This document shows, piece by piece, positions 11,801 through 24,900 of a stretch of 64,000 nucleotides of DNA. Origin of the DNA: Smittia aterrima. Taxonomy: Eukaryota > Arthropoda > Insecta > Diptera > Chironomidae. Each line of letters opens with the position of its first letter. Positions within the stretch are counted from its first letter, which is position 1. A program made the translations under genes and the position numbers. The stretch covers positions 21,762,854 through 21,826,853 of the forward strand of contig CP093830.1 of assembly GCA_033063855.1 (NCBI GenBank), given 5' to 3'. Under the pieces are notes generated by a model that was given only the letters and a program-made list of their open reading frames with translations, did no database searches and was not told the origin of the DNA.

Positions 11801-14800
11801 CCTTTCGATTTATATCTTTCCTGGACTGAAATTGACGTTTGTTTATTTTCAACTTCAATAGAGGCTCGAGAAGAAGATCGAGGGCGTTCGTTGCTCGTTT
11901 TCAATCATCAACAAACAAGCCGCCGAGAGAAAATTTGTGAATGAAAACTTTTCGGATACTTCCATTAGCATTTTTATTATTTCGCTTTTCCGGCCTTGAG
12001 GGCTCTTTGAGTTTCTTTTAAAATGTTGTTGCTCGATTTGTTCCTACATCGTCTCAACCACAAACCCTCGCTCTACACGAGAAAGAATTAAGACGACAAA
12101 TTCGAATAAATTTTAAGAAAAAGAAACAAGTGCGAAGGCGAATTGAAAATTTGCAAAGAAAAAAGAAGACGAAGGTCTTTTAAGTCCATCGGCTTTCATC
12201 TTCCATTATCATTTAAATTGCTTATTTATTCCAAAAACAAGGCAATTCTTCTGAATGTTGATGAGACTTTCCTTCGAGTGAGCATAAGTAATTTTTGTGT
12301 TTGAACGAGCGCAATTCCCGTGAGACTTGTAAGTCGTGACTTTTCAAACGAATGTTTTTTGTGCTTTTTGAATGAAAAATTCTCGAGCGTGAGAGAGGAA
12401 AACAACTTTCATCGTTCAAGCTTAAATTTTTCTCGCTTATTAAAATTGAAGCTTCAAAGCTCTTGAGAGAGACTTTAAATGTTTGCTGGGGGTGGCATTC
12501 TTACTTTAGGTTGAAACGATCTGTTTATGGCTAAAGGTTTCACGTAAAAAAAAGTTTTCTTGTTTTTTACGACTCAGGCAAAAAAAAAACAAAAAAAAAT
12601 ATTTCGAAGCTCACTTATCTCCCTCGTGTGCTTGTTCGTGTCGGAAAGTGCGTTGTTTGTCTTTCCTCGCCTCGACAGTCTTTCATTATTTTAAATTATT
12701 CATTTATCAGAGCAATTCAGATCATTTAGAGCAAAAGTTCTGTTCTCTTGGTTCCATTCTTTGACTCACCATCCTCTCTCTTGAATTTTTAAATTTCTCG
12801 ATTCGACAAAAGTCGTTGACCAACTAATCCAATTTAATTCGACCAAATGAACACAAAGCTTTAATATAAAGAGCTTTAACTTTGCGTACAACCGATAAAT
12901 CAATTTAATTATTAAAGAATGAAACTGATTCTTCTTCCTCTCGCAACTGCATTTCCTTTTTACCGATAGTCGCTTGAGATAATAAAGGAAAAGCACGCGC
13001 AACATTAATCTTAGTCGCTTTCTTTCTTGAGGCAATTCGAAGGATAATAAATGATAGCAATTTGGCTCAATGTAGCACTCTACCTTCGATGAATTGAATC
13101 AAATGTAGACGAGAGAAGAGAAGACTTGCGAACATATTTTCCATCATCGTTGACTGTGAGAGCTTCAAGCAAACCTTGAGCTTTTCATTTAGCTTTAAGC
13201 TGGAGCTTTGTTCTCTGCTTTAAGGCTTACGGTTTCAGATTTCCTCATTTTCTCTCTCGCAGGCTTGTTCCAAATAAATTCTTATGAATGATTCAATGAG
13301 CTTTACTCTAGCTAAGTACAATAGAAATGAGGTCTTGTGTCACGTGTTCGTTCGTGCTCCCGCAAATCGTCAGCCAACGCATTATTTTATCGCGCGTCAA
13401 TCTAAACAACGACTTGCTATTCATGACACAAGCCAATAAACCCCGACAAGTCTTTCCGTTCTAATTTAGAAAATTTTGATTAAGTAGAACAAAGAACGGC
13501 CGAGTGAGGGAGAAAAGTGGAACGAAATTTACATGAAATTATAGTCGCCACGTTAGCCATGAGTCAAATTTCTCTTTTATGGTCAAAGTCACAGGTGGTT
13601 CCATTGAGTTTATCGTCGCTCGTCCCAACGCAACCTAATTTGCAGTAGACGATGAAAAATTGTTGCTTAACAGATGGCCCAGGAGAGCATTAAAAAATTA
13701 GAGCTTTCTCGATTTATTAACTTTGTGAAATGTCTTCACGTTATCAAGGACAATCTTGAGACCGACACGTGCGAGTTCCATTTTAATGCTATTTCTATCT
13801 TTCTTCGTAGGTTTCCATCTCCTACTTGGAAATATACAACGAGCTAATAAAAGATTTATTGAATCCTTCCGCGGGATCTTTAGAGCTTCGCGAGGATAAT
13901 CGTGGAAATCAAACTGTCAATGGCTTATCTGAAATTAATGCTGTGAGTCGTTACGAAGTTATTGCGTTGCTCTTGAGAGGTAACAAAGCACGAACAGTCG
14001 AACCAACAGCTGCAAATCAAACTTCATCTCGATCGCATGCTTTATTGAATATCACAGTCACGCAAACGACGCCTTTAGGGACGAAGCAAGGTCGTCTTTA
14101 CCTCACTGACTTGGCAGGTAGCGAACGAGCGAAGAAAACAAAGAATCGAGGGAAAAGGTTGCAAGAGGGTGCACACATCAATAAAAGTTTATTAGCGCTA
14201 GGTAATTGCATAAACGCTTTGGCTGGCGGTGCACGTTATGTTAATTACCGTGACTCAAAGTTAACAAGATTACTGAAGGAGGCACTGAGCGGCAAGTGTA
14301 AGACCGTCATGATTGCCCACGTGTCAAAGGAAGGAAGTCATCGAGATGAAACTAAGAACACTCTTGTGTACGCTGAACGCGCTAACCACATAACAACTCG
14401 TCTGCAAAACCCTCAACTCCTTGAAGAGAATCGCGAGTTCCCAATGACACATTATCAAAATTTAGTCTCCGGGTTGAGAGAGGAAGTTGGTCGATTGAAG
14501 ACCAAGATGTTATCGGATCGACCACGAAGTGCTGCTGTTCAAAAAATAATCAACGAAGATCCTGACACACAAAAGCGAAAACAAGAATTGAAATATCTTC
14601 GTGAACAAATTGTTTTGACGTTCAAGCAACAGATGAAACTCAGGAGAAGGCTTCTCGAAGCTGAATCGCACTTGCTGGGACTAGAACTTGACGCGGAACG
14701 ACAACACATGGTGATTTCACATTGGCAAGGCAGAAAAGGGAAACTTTATGACAAGCAGCCGACGACTCTTCAACGTCAAAAAAGTCGAGAGCTTATTGAG

Positions 14801-15778
14801 GAAGAGAATGGAGATGACGAGTCTGATGATTCGGAGGCAACGTCAGCACTTCGCAACGCATGGAATGAGTTAGGTGCAATCGAGCGTGAAACGAAGCGTT
14901 ATCGTGATATTCGAGCAAGTACAGAAAAAGATCTTGAGGAATGTCGGAAGCGTGGCGTCGCCTTCGAGGATGTAAATTATGTTAAAGTCAATTACTTTGC
15001 ACTTCGTTGACGATTTAAATTAATGGTTTTCAGGAACTTCCAGACAGAATCAGCAGCGATGAAGAACGTGAGCTTTTGTCGTTATTGTGTCGAGTACACG
15101 AGTTGGAAGCTGATAAGGTTTGACAAACGATTCATCTTTTGACGTAGCAGCAAACAAACGTGATTTTATTTGTCTTTGTCTTTAGGTTTCATTACAAGCA
15201 GAGCGAATGGCACGGCAAGCTGAATTACGTCGTCGAGATCTGCAGTTGTTGAGAGCTGAAAGGCAACGACGTTTATGCGAAGACATTATCAGCACACAAC
15301 GAAGAATCATCGAAGGTAATAAACTTTTGTATTTTCTTTTATTTGATTCAATAAAAGTCATTTCAATCTTTCTCCCTAGATGGACAAGTTGAGGTGTCGG
15401 ATGAACTTAAAGACTTGTATTCGATTTATCAGCAAGAGATTCATGCCAGCACATACACAAGTGGAGCCCCAAGGGCACAAAGCAGGATTGTTTATGACAC
15501 GAAGCTGCCCCCAATTTACAATAGAACGTAAATTAGAGAGCGACGCCAACGTAATACGAAGAACTCAAAGATTTTTCTCTTTTCTTAGACTCACGTCCGC
15601 TGACAGCTCATCGAGCTCATCAGATTGGTCGCCCACACCAAAGTCAACAACGCTCCAAGACGCCGAAGGTAATCATCACAATTCCTTCGATATTCTCATG
15701 GGCCCGGCAGTTAGAACGAGACTTCCATCGATTCAGAGACGAGCCAATCCAAGCGCAAGCACATCGAGCGATGATTAA
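8885..15778 (+). CDS. KIF19: Kinesin-8 motor protein, KIF19-like
   Basis: Nine exons join in frame to 738 residues: 8885-8968, 9515-9761, 9833-9836, 9897-10065, 13811-14971, 15034-15117, 15186-15315, 15380-15527 and 15589-15778. The amino-terminal motor domain has VAVRVRP (29-35), P-loop GATGSGKT (106-113), switch I TSSRSH (239-244), switch II DLAGSE (268-273) and YRDSKLTRLL after it. A kinesin-8 neck and coiled coil follow, then a Ser-rich tail. The motor most resembles KIF19 (EPTAANQTSSRSHA, NRGKRLQEGAHIN). Family knowledge: KIF19 walks to microtubule plus ends and depolymerises them, setting cilium length. Oddities are a 4-nt exon inside the P-loop and a Ser/Thr-rich insert of about 28 residues after TMLG. 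A polyadenylation signal lies at 15803. Exon 9 could contain one more unrecognised intron; the frame is open without it. Confidence 0.88.
9833..9836 (+). other. 4-nt microexon in the KIF19 P-loop
   Basis: The exon is GAAA, between acceptor ...TACGCAG at 9832 and donor GTAAGT at 9837. The exon before ends ...GGA TCA G at 9761, before GTCAGT. The exon after starts A ACG CAC at 9897. Including the four bases yields G-S-G-K-T-H-T; skipping them destroys the Walker A lysine and shifts the frame. The flanking introns are 71 and 60 nt. Confidence 0.8.
10066..13810 (+). other. Long KIF19 intron
   Basis: This 3.7-kb intron starts GTGAGT and ends TTCGTAG. Frames inside it are short and show no domains. 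Homopolymer tracts lie around 12545-12600. No nested gene was recognised. Confidence 0.7.
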
Positions 15779-15802
15779 CTAAGATGTTTATTTAAAATTT
15801 CA

Positions 15803-15808
15803 AATAAA
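15803..15808 (+). terminator. Polyadenylation signal of KIF19-like gene
   Basis: AATAAA lies 25 nt past the stop codon at 15776-15778. Confidence 0.6.
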
Positions 15809-18800
15809 AGAAGATTAGAAAAGTTTACGCCGAAGTCGTTAATCAAAAAGATTTCCTTTCCATCACGCATAGCTCTTTATTCTCATCGTGCTCGTAAAAT
15901 CAGTGAACGGGCGGGCGAAGGCTTTGGCTTTTATTTGAACGTAACTTTGAAAGCCCGAGAAGAAAAAGAAAACGATTTGTTTGTTTTGTACTTTACTTAA
16001 GTCATGAAAGTTTCTTTATCTTTCACTTGAGGAAAGTTTTTTCTCTCGACGAAAAGTTTCAATGGATGCCAAACTACTTCCGAATAAAAGATGGAAATTC
16101 ACTTAATCGAGCAGATTTACATAAACTTTCTTTCGTATCAATCGAGCAGAATGTTTCAATTGTTGTGATGATGTTCTTCTTCTTCTTGGATGAGTCGACT
16201 CTGCTGATGCAATAAAAATTCATATTCATCTGCATAAGCAAGCGATTTGAAGAAGAATCTCAAATAGAGACACTCAAAATGGTATTTTCGACATAAGAAG
16301 AAAATGTCAAGGGAATTCGTTGGGTAAATATTAATTTTTCACATGAATACTTTCTAATAAAGTCGTGACTTTGATAATTTTGTGATCACAGGGAAAACTT
16401 TCATGAAGCAGCTTCAAGGACGTCAACACACACGAGAGAGATGTTCGCAACAAGAAGTTTAAGAATATTTATTCTATCTTTTGAAAGCTTCTCACACTCC
16501 TCACGCATATCTCGCTGTTTCTTTATTCATGAAAGCATTTTCTTATTCTTACTTAATAATAAATTTGAAAAGCCAATTTCCCTCCTTCCGCTCGACACGC
16601 CGTTGAAGAGTTTCTTAAAAAAAACTTTCCTCATTCATTATTTCTCATTGAGTGAGAGAGCTTTTGGAAGTTTACGCCTAAGAGCAGTTTTATGAATCCT
16701 CTTCGCGTTTCTTTTCTGCAGTGGAATTTATTGCCGCAATAATTAGGTTGCGGTCAGGCTTTGATTAAGAGCAGAGAGGAGAATAGGAAGCAGCAGCGAA
16801 TCTAGTGAATCAAAACCTTGAACTTGATGTTGGATGAACATGAAAACATTGGATTTTTCGGAACTCCTCGTGTGCGCATGAGCTTCGAAATACGATTCGT
16901 TTCGTGATCATTAAGCGATTCACTATAAATTAGAGTCTTAACCGCCGCCGTAATTCAATCGCTAAAACTTTCTACCAAATCAGTTTCATGTTCAAAACTT
17001 TATGAAGAAATCAACGTCGCTCCTCTATTGGATGCTAATTTTGTAATAGGATTCGCTTTGATGGATTCACTTTCAACAAATCGGTTATTAAAATTTATTG
17101 ACTCGTTGATTTTCGTCATTGATTATGGTTGAGAAATTGAATTAGGAGAGTTACGAGATGGAAGCGCAGATATTATTATTATTATCGATTGATTTCTCCA
17201 CGCTTAATGGATATTTCAAACTGATAATCTGGAAGCAAACGTTTCGATAGAGCTTCCATTCAGACGGAAACTCAATTACAATAATTGAAGATAATGATGA
17301 TAAGACGGCAAATCATCCGAAATTGTTCTCGCTCCTCGGGTTTTCCAGAACATTTAAGGACAAATTCCCGAGAAAAGACAAACAAACAAACAAATAAATC
17401 ATTAAAAGCGTTTTCTTGTTAAGGAAACGTGAGCGAGATACTCGAGCAAATTATTCAATTCCAGAAGATGAAAAGATTAGACTCGTGACATAAATTTCGC
17501 TCTTAAAGAAATAACTTTGGGCGAAAGATGAAAATTATTATTTAACACAATAATTCGTCTTATCTTTCATCCACAAAACTTGAACAATATCCGTCAGATC
17601 CATTTTCCAGAGGATAAAGAACATTTTAACGAATTTGTTGAAAGAATTTCCTTGACAATTCTTTAAGCTCTGTCGCCTAGTTACGTTCCATTGATCGTCA
17701 TTGTTACGTAAGAAGTTTTTCTTCCGTTTTCTCTGAAGAAATTTCACCTTTCACAGCAATTCGACGATTCCTCGAATTGCGGAAGAAAATATCTTTTTAT
17801 TTTTCTTTCAAAAGAATATTTACAAACGACTCACAATTTTAAAGGAATTTCAGTGAGAGCGAACAGCAAAAAGCAACACACGATGACAAGCAAATTGCTA
17901 TCTAAGACTTTCGTTCGTCAAATACGTTGTCGTGAGCTTTCATGTGAAGAGAAGTCGATTTTTCTTCGACATTATCTACGAACGAAACTCGTAAATATAC
18001 AAAAGTTTCCTTCGACGAAACTGGCGATTCATCTGCAACTGAGAAATATGACGAATGTAAATCTGAAATTGCGAAGAAATTCCTTAAAACTTTTTTCTCG
18101 TTTTTCATTTATTCGTTTGAATATTCACAACAATTTTACAAAAATAACAACAATAATTTATGAGCTTCATATTTGTTTTCTTGTTTCAGTGTCAATTTCT
18201 TATTAAGCATAATCGTGCAATTAAATTCTATACGTGCCTACTTAATCGATAAACTTACAGCTAATTAAGTTTTATGTAATCTAAACTTATTTCCTGACAG
18301 ATTTTGAAACTTTCGTTTCGAAAATTTTTCATTTTTTTGATCGATTTCGATTTAGTTTCAAATGACTTTTGACTCATTCAATATCTAACTGAGAAATCTT
18401 TGATGTAATTGAACTTTGTAATTTCGGAATTTCTCTCGAGCATTTCACTCTCATTTCTGGCGAAATGAAAACAACTTTCTTCGTTACAAAGTTTCCAAGT
18501 GCAAAGCAATTTGTTTCCGCCAACAGAATGTTTAAGAAACGTGACGACACATCAGAGATTTATCTTTCGTTTTAATAGCTTTTAAATGAATTTGCTGAGC
18601 AATCGTGCGATTCGTAAGAAGAAGAAGAGTTGGAATTCCCATGAAGCCATTTGTGGAGCGAAGTTATTTCCATAATTTTCGTTTGGCTTGAGTCAATTAG
18701 ACTCGCGCGTTATTAAACTCTGTCGCTCTTCATTAACATTTTTCTCATGATAAAATTAACGAAGAATGTATTCATTGCTATGTTAACGAGATTAAAGGAT

Positions 18801-18909
18801 TCCTAATCGTAATTTGTTAAATTTATGTTTTTGTCTAGGAACTTGAATGACGTCAGCCAACTAATTGATTCCAAGGTGGGAACATTTTCTTAATTTGATT
18901 TCAAACTCT
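15809..18909. other. Intergenic region between converging KIF19 and TGF-beta genes
   Basis: About 3.1 kb of AT-rich DNA between two convergent genes. A 117-codon frame at 17853-18206 (+) is strongly basic and AT-driven, with no domain; I do not call it a gene. The 3' UTR of the TGF-beta gene must lie at the right end, but no AATAAA on the minus strand stood out. Confidence 0.5.
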
Positions 18910-21900
18910 TCACGTGCAGGAACATTTCATGACTCGCATCTTCTTCATTGTCGTAACCTTCAATCTCGTGTGATCGTTCTCATCAATGTGGAGCACTTCC
19001 ATGTCGACGAGTCTCGTCGCTGCACAACAAACATTTGGAACATTTGAATTTTTCTGTTGATGACGAGCCAGCGACTGAAAGAAAGCGTGATTGTTGGCGA
19101 CGTTGTATTTGTAAGGACAAGTTCCATCGCAGAATCCAGCATCAAAGTTTCGAGGCTGAATTATGTAATCGTACCCGCCTAGCTCTCGGAAATCAATTTC
19201 CCATTTATGACGGCAACATTTTTTATCGCCGTCTTGCCGACAAAACGTCTTCTTCGGTTGGCTTATCGCATAATCTTTGGCTTCATCCAACTGTCCATGC
19301 TTCTTATGCCCAGTTTTTCTTTTCGTTCTCACAATTGACCCAATAATGTTGAGAGCTGGATTATATTTCGACTCATCATTCGACTCGTGATTATTGACAA
19401 TTTTCAGTCCGTACTTTGAACACGATTCACAGTAAACGTCGAGGCTTAGAGTCTCATCTTTCTCTTGTAACCACTTATTGACTGTTGTGGTTAGATCTAA
19501 AGGGATCCACTTGCTGTAACTGAAGCTTTTGTCGTCGCTGTTAATCGGTAAGTTGATATCTTTGCTAAACAGGAGAACTCTTCCTTGGGAATTCGATTGG
19601 TAAACATGCAATCGGATCGTTTGTTTGTTTGTGATGATTTGAATTTTATTTCGATTTGTATTGTGTTGACTATTTTGGTGACGATGTGGATGTTGTTGAT
19701 TGTGAGATTTTCTTCGGTTTCGATGAGGTTTCAATGTTAGTTTCTTTGACGGAACATCCAAGCTGCTATTATCATCGTAGTCACTTTCACTCTCGTTATC
19801 GATTGACTTTGATGTCTCAACGACTAGACTTGGATCGTTTGTGAGAAATAGATTTAAAGTAGATTCTTCAATGTCTGTTGGAAGCTCCTCACGATCAGAC
19901 ATTTCAAAGTCGAGTGATGTGACTTCCTCTTCGTTTGTTGAGCGACGCTTACGTTGACTTCGAATACGATTCGATTTGTCTAAAAATATTTCCAAGGAGA
20001 AAGAAAGAAAAATGAAACCAAACATTATTAATAAGAAGAGAAGTTGAATGTTTCTATTTTTCTTTTCTTAGCCAAAAGTCGCGCGTTTCTTTTTGAAAAT
20101 GGAATTCAAATGACCGTCGAAAAAATTTCAGCTTATCTTCCATTTAAAAGGTAAACACGGACGTAAGAAGAAGAAAAGAAACTCTAATCAGTGTACGTGA
20201 TGCTCAATTACTCACTCGAATGTTTGAAGGCAAATATTTTCCTAACAGACTCGCTTTCGTCACCGAAGACGTAGTTGGTCACGTCATGGCCGTAAAACTT
20301 CGCCGATCTCCGCTTGCGGTAATTTACTCTGCTCAAATACTCATTGTATTTGGAGAAAAATTCTTCCTGACTGATGTTTGCCTGTAATTGAAAGAAGAGT
20401 TTCGTTGGTAAGTCAAAGTTTGGAAAGCAAATATTTTTTATCGACGAGTGTCTCATAAGTTTTTATGCTCGCGAACATTATTAAACGAGAAACGATTGTT
20501 GGAAATGCACTTTTAATTATCAATTTGCCGCTGGCACTTTGGTTTGAATGGAGCGACAGCTGCTGCGGATAAACATTCATTAATAATCGTTGAGTTACGA
20601 TTTGCTGCTCTCGGAGATTGCCAATTGAGAGTGGGAATATTATTTTCGAATAAATTTAATGTGTTGTCATAACGACAATTTACATTGAACATTGAATCAG
20701 CGAAAAGCGGCGTCTGCAGACGATAATAAACCTTTGATCGAAGAACATCGAAGCCTCAAAGTCTCCATAGAGATTGGTTCGGCATTGAATGAAAATTACA
20801 AGTCGGAATCATCTCAATTATTGTTTTCTTTTCCTTTTCGATTTAATTAAGAAATTCTAAAGTTCTATCACCAAGAGACGCTTTCACGCTATCAGCGTCA
20901 AATTATAAACAAACACCGAGTCGTGTGGCTTGAATGCTATTTCGAATTAAAGTTATTTTCGTTATCACTATCACATGTTTGCCCCACATGGTACGACGCG
21001 ATGCGATTATTTAGTGTCATAGCCCCTAAAGTTTGAAGAGCTTAGCGATAAGTTTTTTCTTATCGCCGTCAAAACATGTTGCGAAGAATCTTGCACGTTC
21101 ATGCTTTATCAAGTGACGTGAGAATTTATGTCGAACGATGATGAAATACCTCAAGCACGTTGCTGCGCACATTCCTTTTCCAGTCGATTGAGCGATTTAT
21201 TGACATTTATGATCTCTTGAGCGGAAATCGAATGCTTTCATCTTTTGTTATTGAAAGTTATCAGTTGTAAAAGGAACAATCGCTTCTATTTGTGTACACT
21301 TTCTGTAAACCGTCACCGCTTAGTTTAATGTCTTTATTGCCTCAAGCCGTCGTCAGAGACTCACAAGACACTTTCCTAGACCGTAAATAATTCATTACAT
21401 CGAGCGTTGTCGACTTCACTTGTTTCTATGGAGCATTAAACCTTTTCATCGTCGTCAACCTCACACCACAAAATAAATATTAAATAAAATTCATCTTCTG
21501 ATTTCATTCGTTGATATCGCGGAGGCAAAGCTTCCGTTGCGTCAGACAAAAGTCCAATCGCGAGACTCCCAAGAGCAACATTTGAGTTTCTTATGAAATT
21601 GTGCTTTTTTGCCCCCGTTTCGTTTAATTTTTATTTTCTTTATTATTGAAGCTCGTGGGTGAAGAATGTCTGAGGCGAAATAAAACTCGTGACTTCCTAT
21701 CGCAGACAGATAGAAAGTGACGTGCCGAAGGCGGAGAGACAATTAAATTCCTCAACAGCATTAACTAATTGCTGTCGATGGTAATTTTTTATAATCGATA
21801 ATTTTTATGATCAGCTTGACATTGTCATGTTCGGTTCGCTCTTATTATTTATTAGAAAGTCTGGGAGAAGAAGATTCGAGCTATTAATGTTTGAACTATT

Positions 21901-24900
21901 AACTCATAGCTTTACGATAATAATTTATCGCTTGAAGCATGAACACTTCATCATCATTTCGACTCCCACGTAGAAAGCACAATCCTTGCTTCCTATCGTA
22001 ATTGTATCATCGTGTTGAATGAAATCTCTGAATTTTAAGAACGTGATAACGTCGGTTTTGAATCGTTACCCAAGTTTCTTGCCAGTCATTGGAGAATTTT
22101 GCGAATCATGTCTTTATCTGCGACTTGAGGTTTTTTGCGAAGTGAGTGAGAGGGAGTGGGAATTACAAGAACGTCAACAGATAGAAGCTTGTGTTAAGTT
22201 TCTTCTTTGAACCTGTTTGTCTGTAGAACTATGCGACAAATTCGTCGAAAGGGGATTGGAAACGTATTAAATAAAACAAAACGACATTGCACGTGGAGAC
22301 AAACTCGGAACCTCCTCAAACTCCAGTGAGTAACCTGAATTTCCGGTTGATAGATAAAAAAGAGAATCACGATGAGATTCTCTTTCACAGTTGCTTGTGG
22401 CGTAGCTCATCTCACTGATTATGCATTCGATTCATTGATTTCCGTAGCGGAGCTTCTCCGGAGGCATGAAAGCCGATAATCGTCAACCCAATTTCCCTCC
22501 TCTCCATAAATTGATAATTCTGAATGGGATTGTGTTCTTCTCCGTAATCGAAATTGAATGGGCGCCTTTATTGCGTCATAAAATAAAATTTCAAATCGAT
22601 TTCATAAAAATCGGGAGAACGATCGAATTAGGAAGAGAGAAAATGTTTATGTTTCGAAGGTCCAAAGCTGTGACACCTACACACACCTCGATCGACCTAA
22701 TGAGTGATGTTTATATGAACAAATAATCCCATTAGCGCTATGACTCGATAAAAAGAATTTATCGCGATTCACATTCATTATTTATTGCTTTATAGTTCAT
22801 ATAAAAAGATTTTAAGAGGAACCGCGACTCGGCTTTTTTAGAACACAAGTCGTCTCTTTAAATAGCTATGAGGAAAGAGAAATGTATTTGTCATTTGTTT
22901 GAATCCACTTGCGAGGCTTATAAATAACTCCGATCGGTATTTATAGACTCCAATTTGATAAGAGAATTCGTTTTTTCGCGATTAAAAGAAGGAAACGAAA
23001 AAAATCTAAGGAATTTTTGTTACAAAAATATTTTATCGTTTGAGTTGGTTGATGAATGTTTACATTCCGTTTATAGTGGCATCGATGGTCGAGTGAGCTT
23101 GAATGGTGTGTGGCAAAGTGTGTTGGCGACCAGAGGAAAGTCCACGAAAAATATTTACTTTCTACGATTTAATTAGTTTCATCATCGTTTAAAGTTATGA
23201 ATCGATGTTCACAGAGATTTCTCAAAGACTATTGACATCCGTTTGTGTACATAAGAAAAAAATCTTTTTCCAGACACATTTCTCGCTTCGCAGTCTCTTC
23301 TCGTTGTGCTACTGCACATTCAACAAGTGGTCGAACAACTCGTTTACAAAATTCCTCGGATATTTGCGGCGCTTCCTCTGAACGTCGAGGGAATAACCTT
23401 ATGACGAAAGATTTCCTATTTTTAGATCAAAACGAAGATCACGAGGGTGTCGCAAATTTATTTGCGGTCATCCCTCAATCAAATTCCTCGCTAAATCATT
23501 CGATTAAACGGTTTGTTGTTGAAAAGTCGCCGACTGTTGTGTAAATAAAATTTTTCTCAGCCCAAACACGGCGCCCGGAGAATTTTTGTTTTTTTTCCTC
23601 TCGACTCATTTGCCTCACCGCAAGAAAACGAGGAAAATAATTTAATGAATGTATCTGTTTATAGTTTATCAGAAGGAAAAACAGCAAAAGGCCCACGACT
23701 CGTCAATTAATTTATAATTACAAAGAATTTTTCTCAAATTCCTGAAACGTTTTTCCTTTCAATGTTTACTTTCCCCAGAGCTCAGCTGTGTCCACAGTTT
23801 TATTAGACTAATGACGAAATCCTAAATCGTCCCACAGACATCTCAGTTCATGAATTATTTAATGTAATGCGACAAGTAAGAGAAGAATTCTTCCTTTGTA
23901 GGCCAAGGCGTTTTAAAATGTCTTCCTCATTCCATCAAAAAAAAAAAACTTTACGAACGTTTCGTGACTGGCTTATGAATTCTGAGATCAACAGAAGGAT
24001 TTTGAAAGCTCCGAAAAAAAAAGTGAATCGAGATGAGAGGTTTCGCTCGTAAAGCGGCGGGATAGCCACTTCAGATTCATGTCACGCAAAGTACTCGGTC
24101 TTGAGGCTTTCCAGTTCACACTTTTCCCACGGCGAACGAAAAATTTGACACAAATCGATTTAGAAAAGTGAAATCTCAAAACTTTTTTGTCGCATCGCAA
24201 ACAGAAACAAAATTATTGAAGTCTTTTTCCCAACGAGTTCATGTTTGAGTTTGGCGCCAGGTGTTGCAATTTTCTGTTTGAGTTGCGTCGGAAATGAGAT
24301 CTCTCGTGTTCATTTGTTCCCAAAGGCGGAAAATGAACAAGTTGCATTCAGAATTAAATTTAAATTTGATTCATTGTTGTTAAGCCCTCGAAGCAGCTTT
24401 ACGGATTGATTTAATATGTTGAAACACTGCTCAACACTGGTTTACTCATGAATGTAAATAGCTCTTTAAAAGAAACGACAGTAAGCCTACAAATTAATGA
24501 CAAGTCTTAACTGGTCGTTTAAAGATTGCGTCACATCAACTTAGGATTTATTTCGAGATCATCAAACAGCACGCGTGGATTTTTCAAGTTTCTTTGTCGC
24601 ACGTGACTTGTTCGATTGTGAACTTTAAACTCTCGTGTCATTAACTATCGACTCTCCCAAAAATGGAATTCTTTGAGCGAAGCATTAAAGCTGCGAAGAT
24701 AACGAGACTGTTTGCGAATCAATAACTTAAGAACATTGTACACATTTACGACAACCTGAGGAAAATATCTTCGAATCGATTGAATTGTTGACCTTACGTT
24801 GCATGATGAAGAAGAAAAATGAGACTTAAAGCTCAATGTGATGCTGAACAAATTTTTGCAGACGAAGAAATCAGAAAATCAATAAAATAAAAATGTTTCG

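Noticed and set aside
13826..15010. Treating the long kinesin frame as a complete intronless gene
   Set aside because: It starts mid-motor and lacks the P-loop; upstream and downstream exons join in phase.
17853..18206. 117-codon plus-strand frame
   Set aside because: Very basic, AT-driven composition, no domain, no splice support, and a competing frame on the other strand.
18910..20025. Start codon at 20025 for the TGF-beta gene
   Set aside because: It lies in an intron; the acceptor at 19980 and two upstream exons with a signal peptide give a complete precursor.
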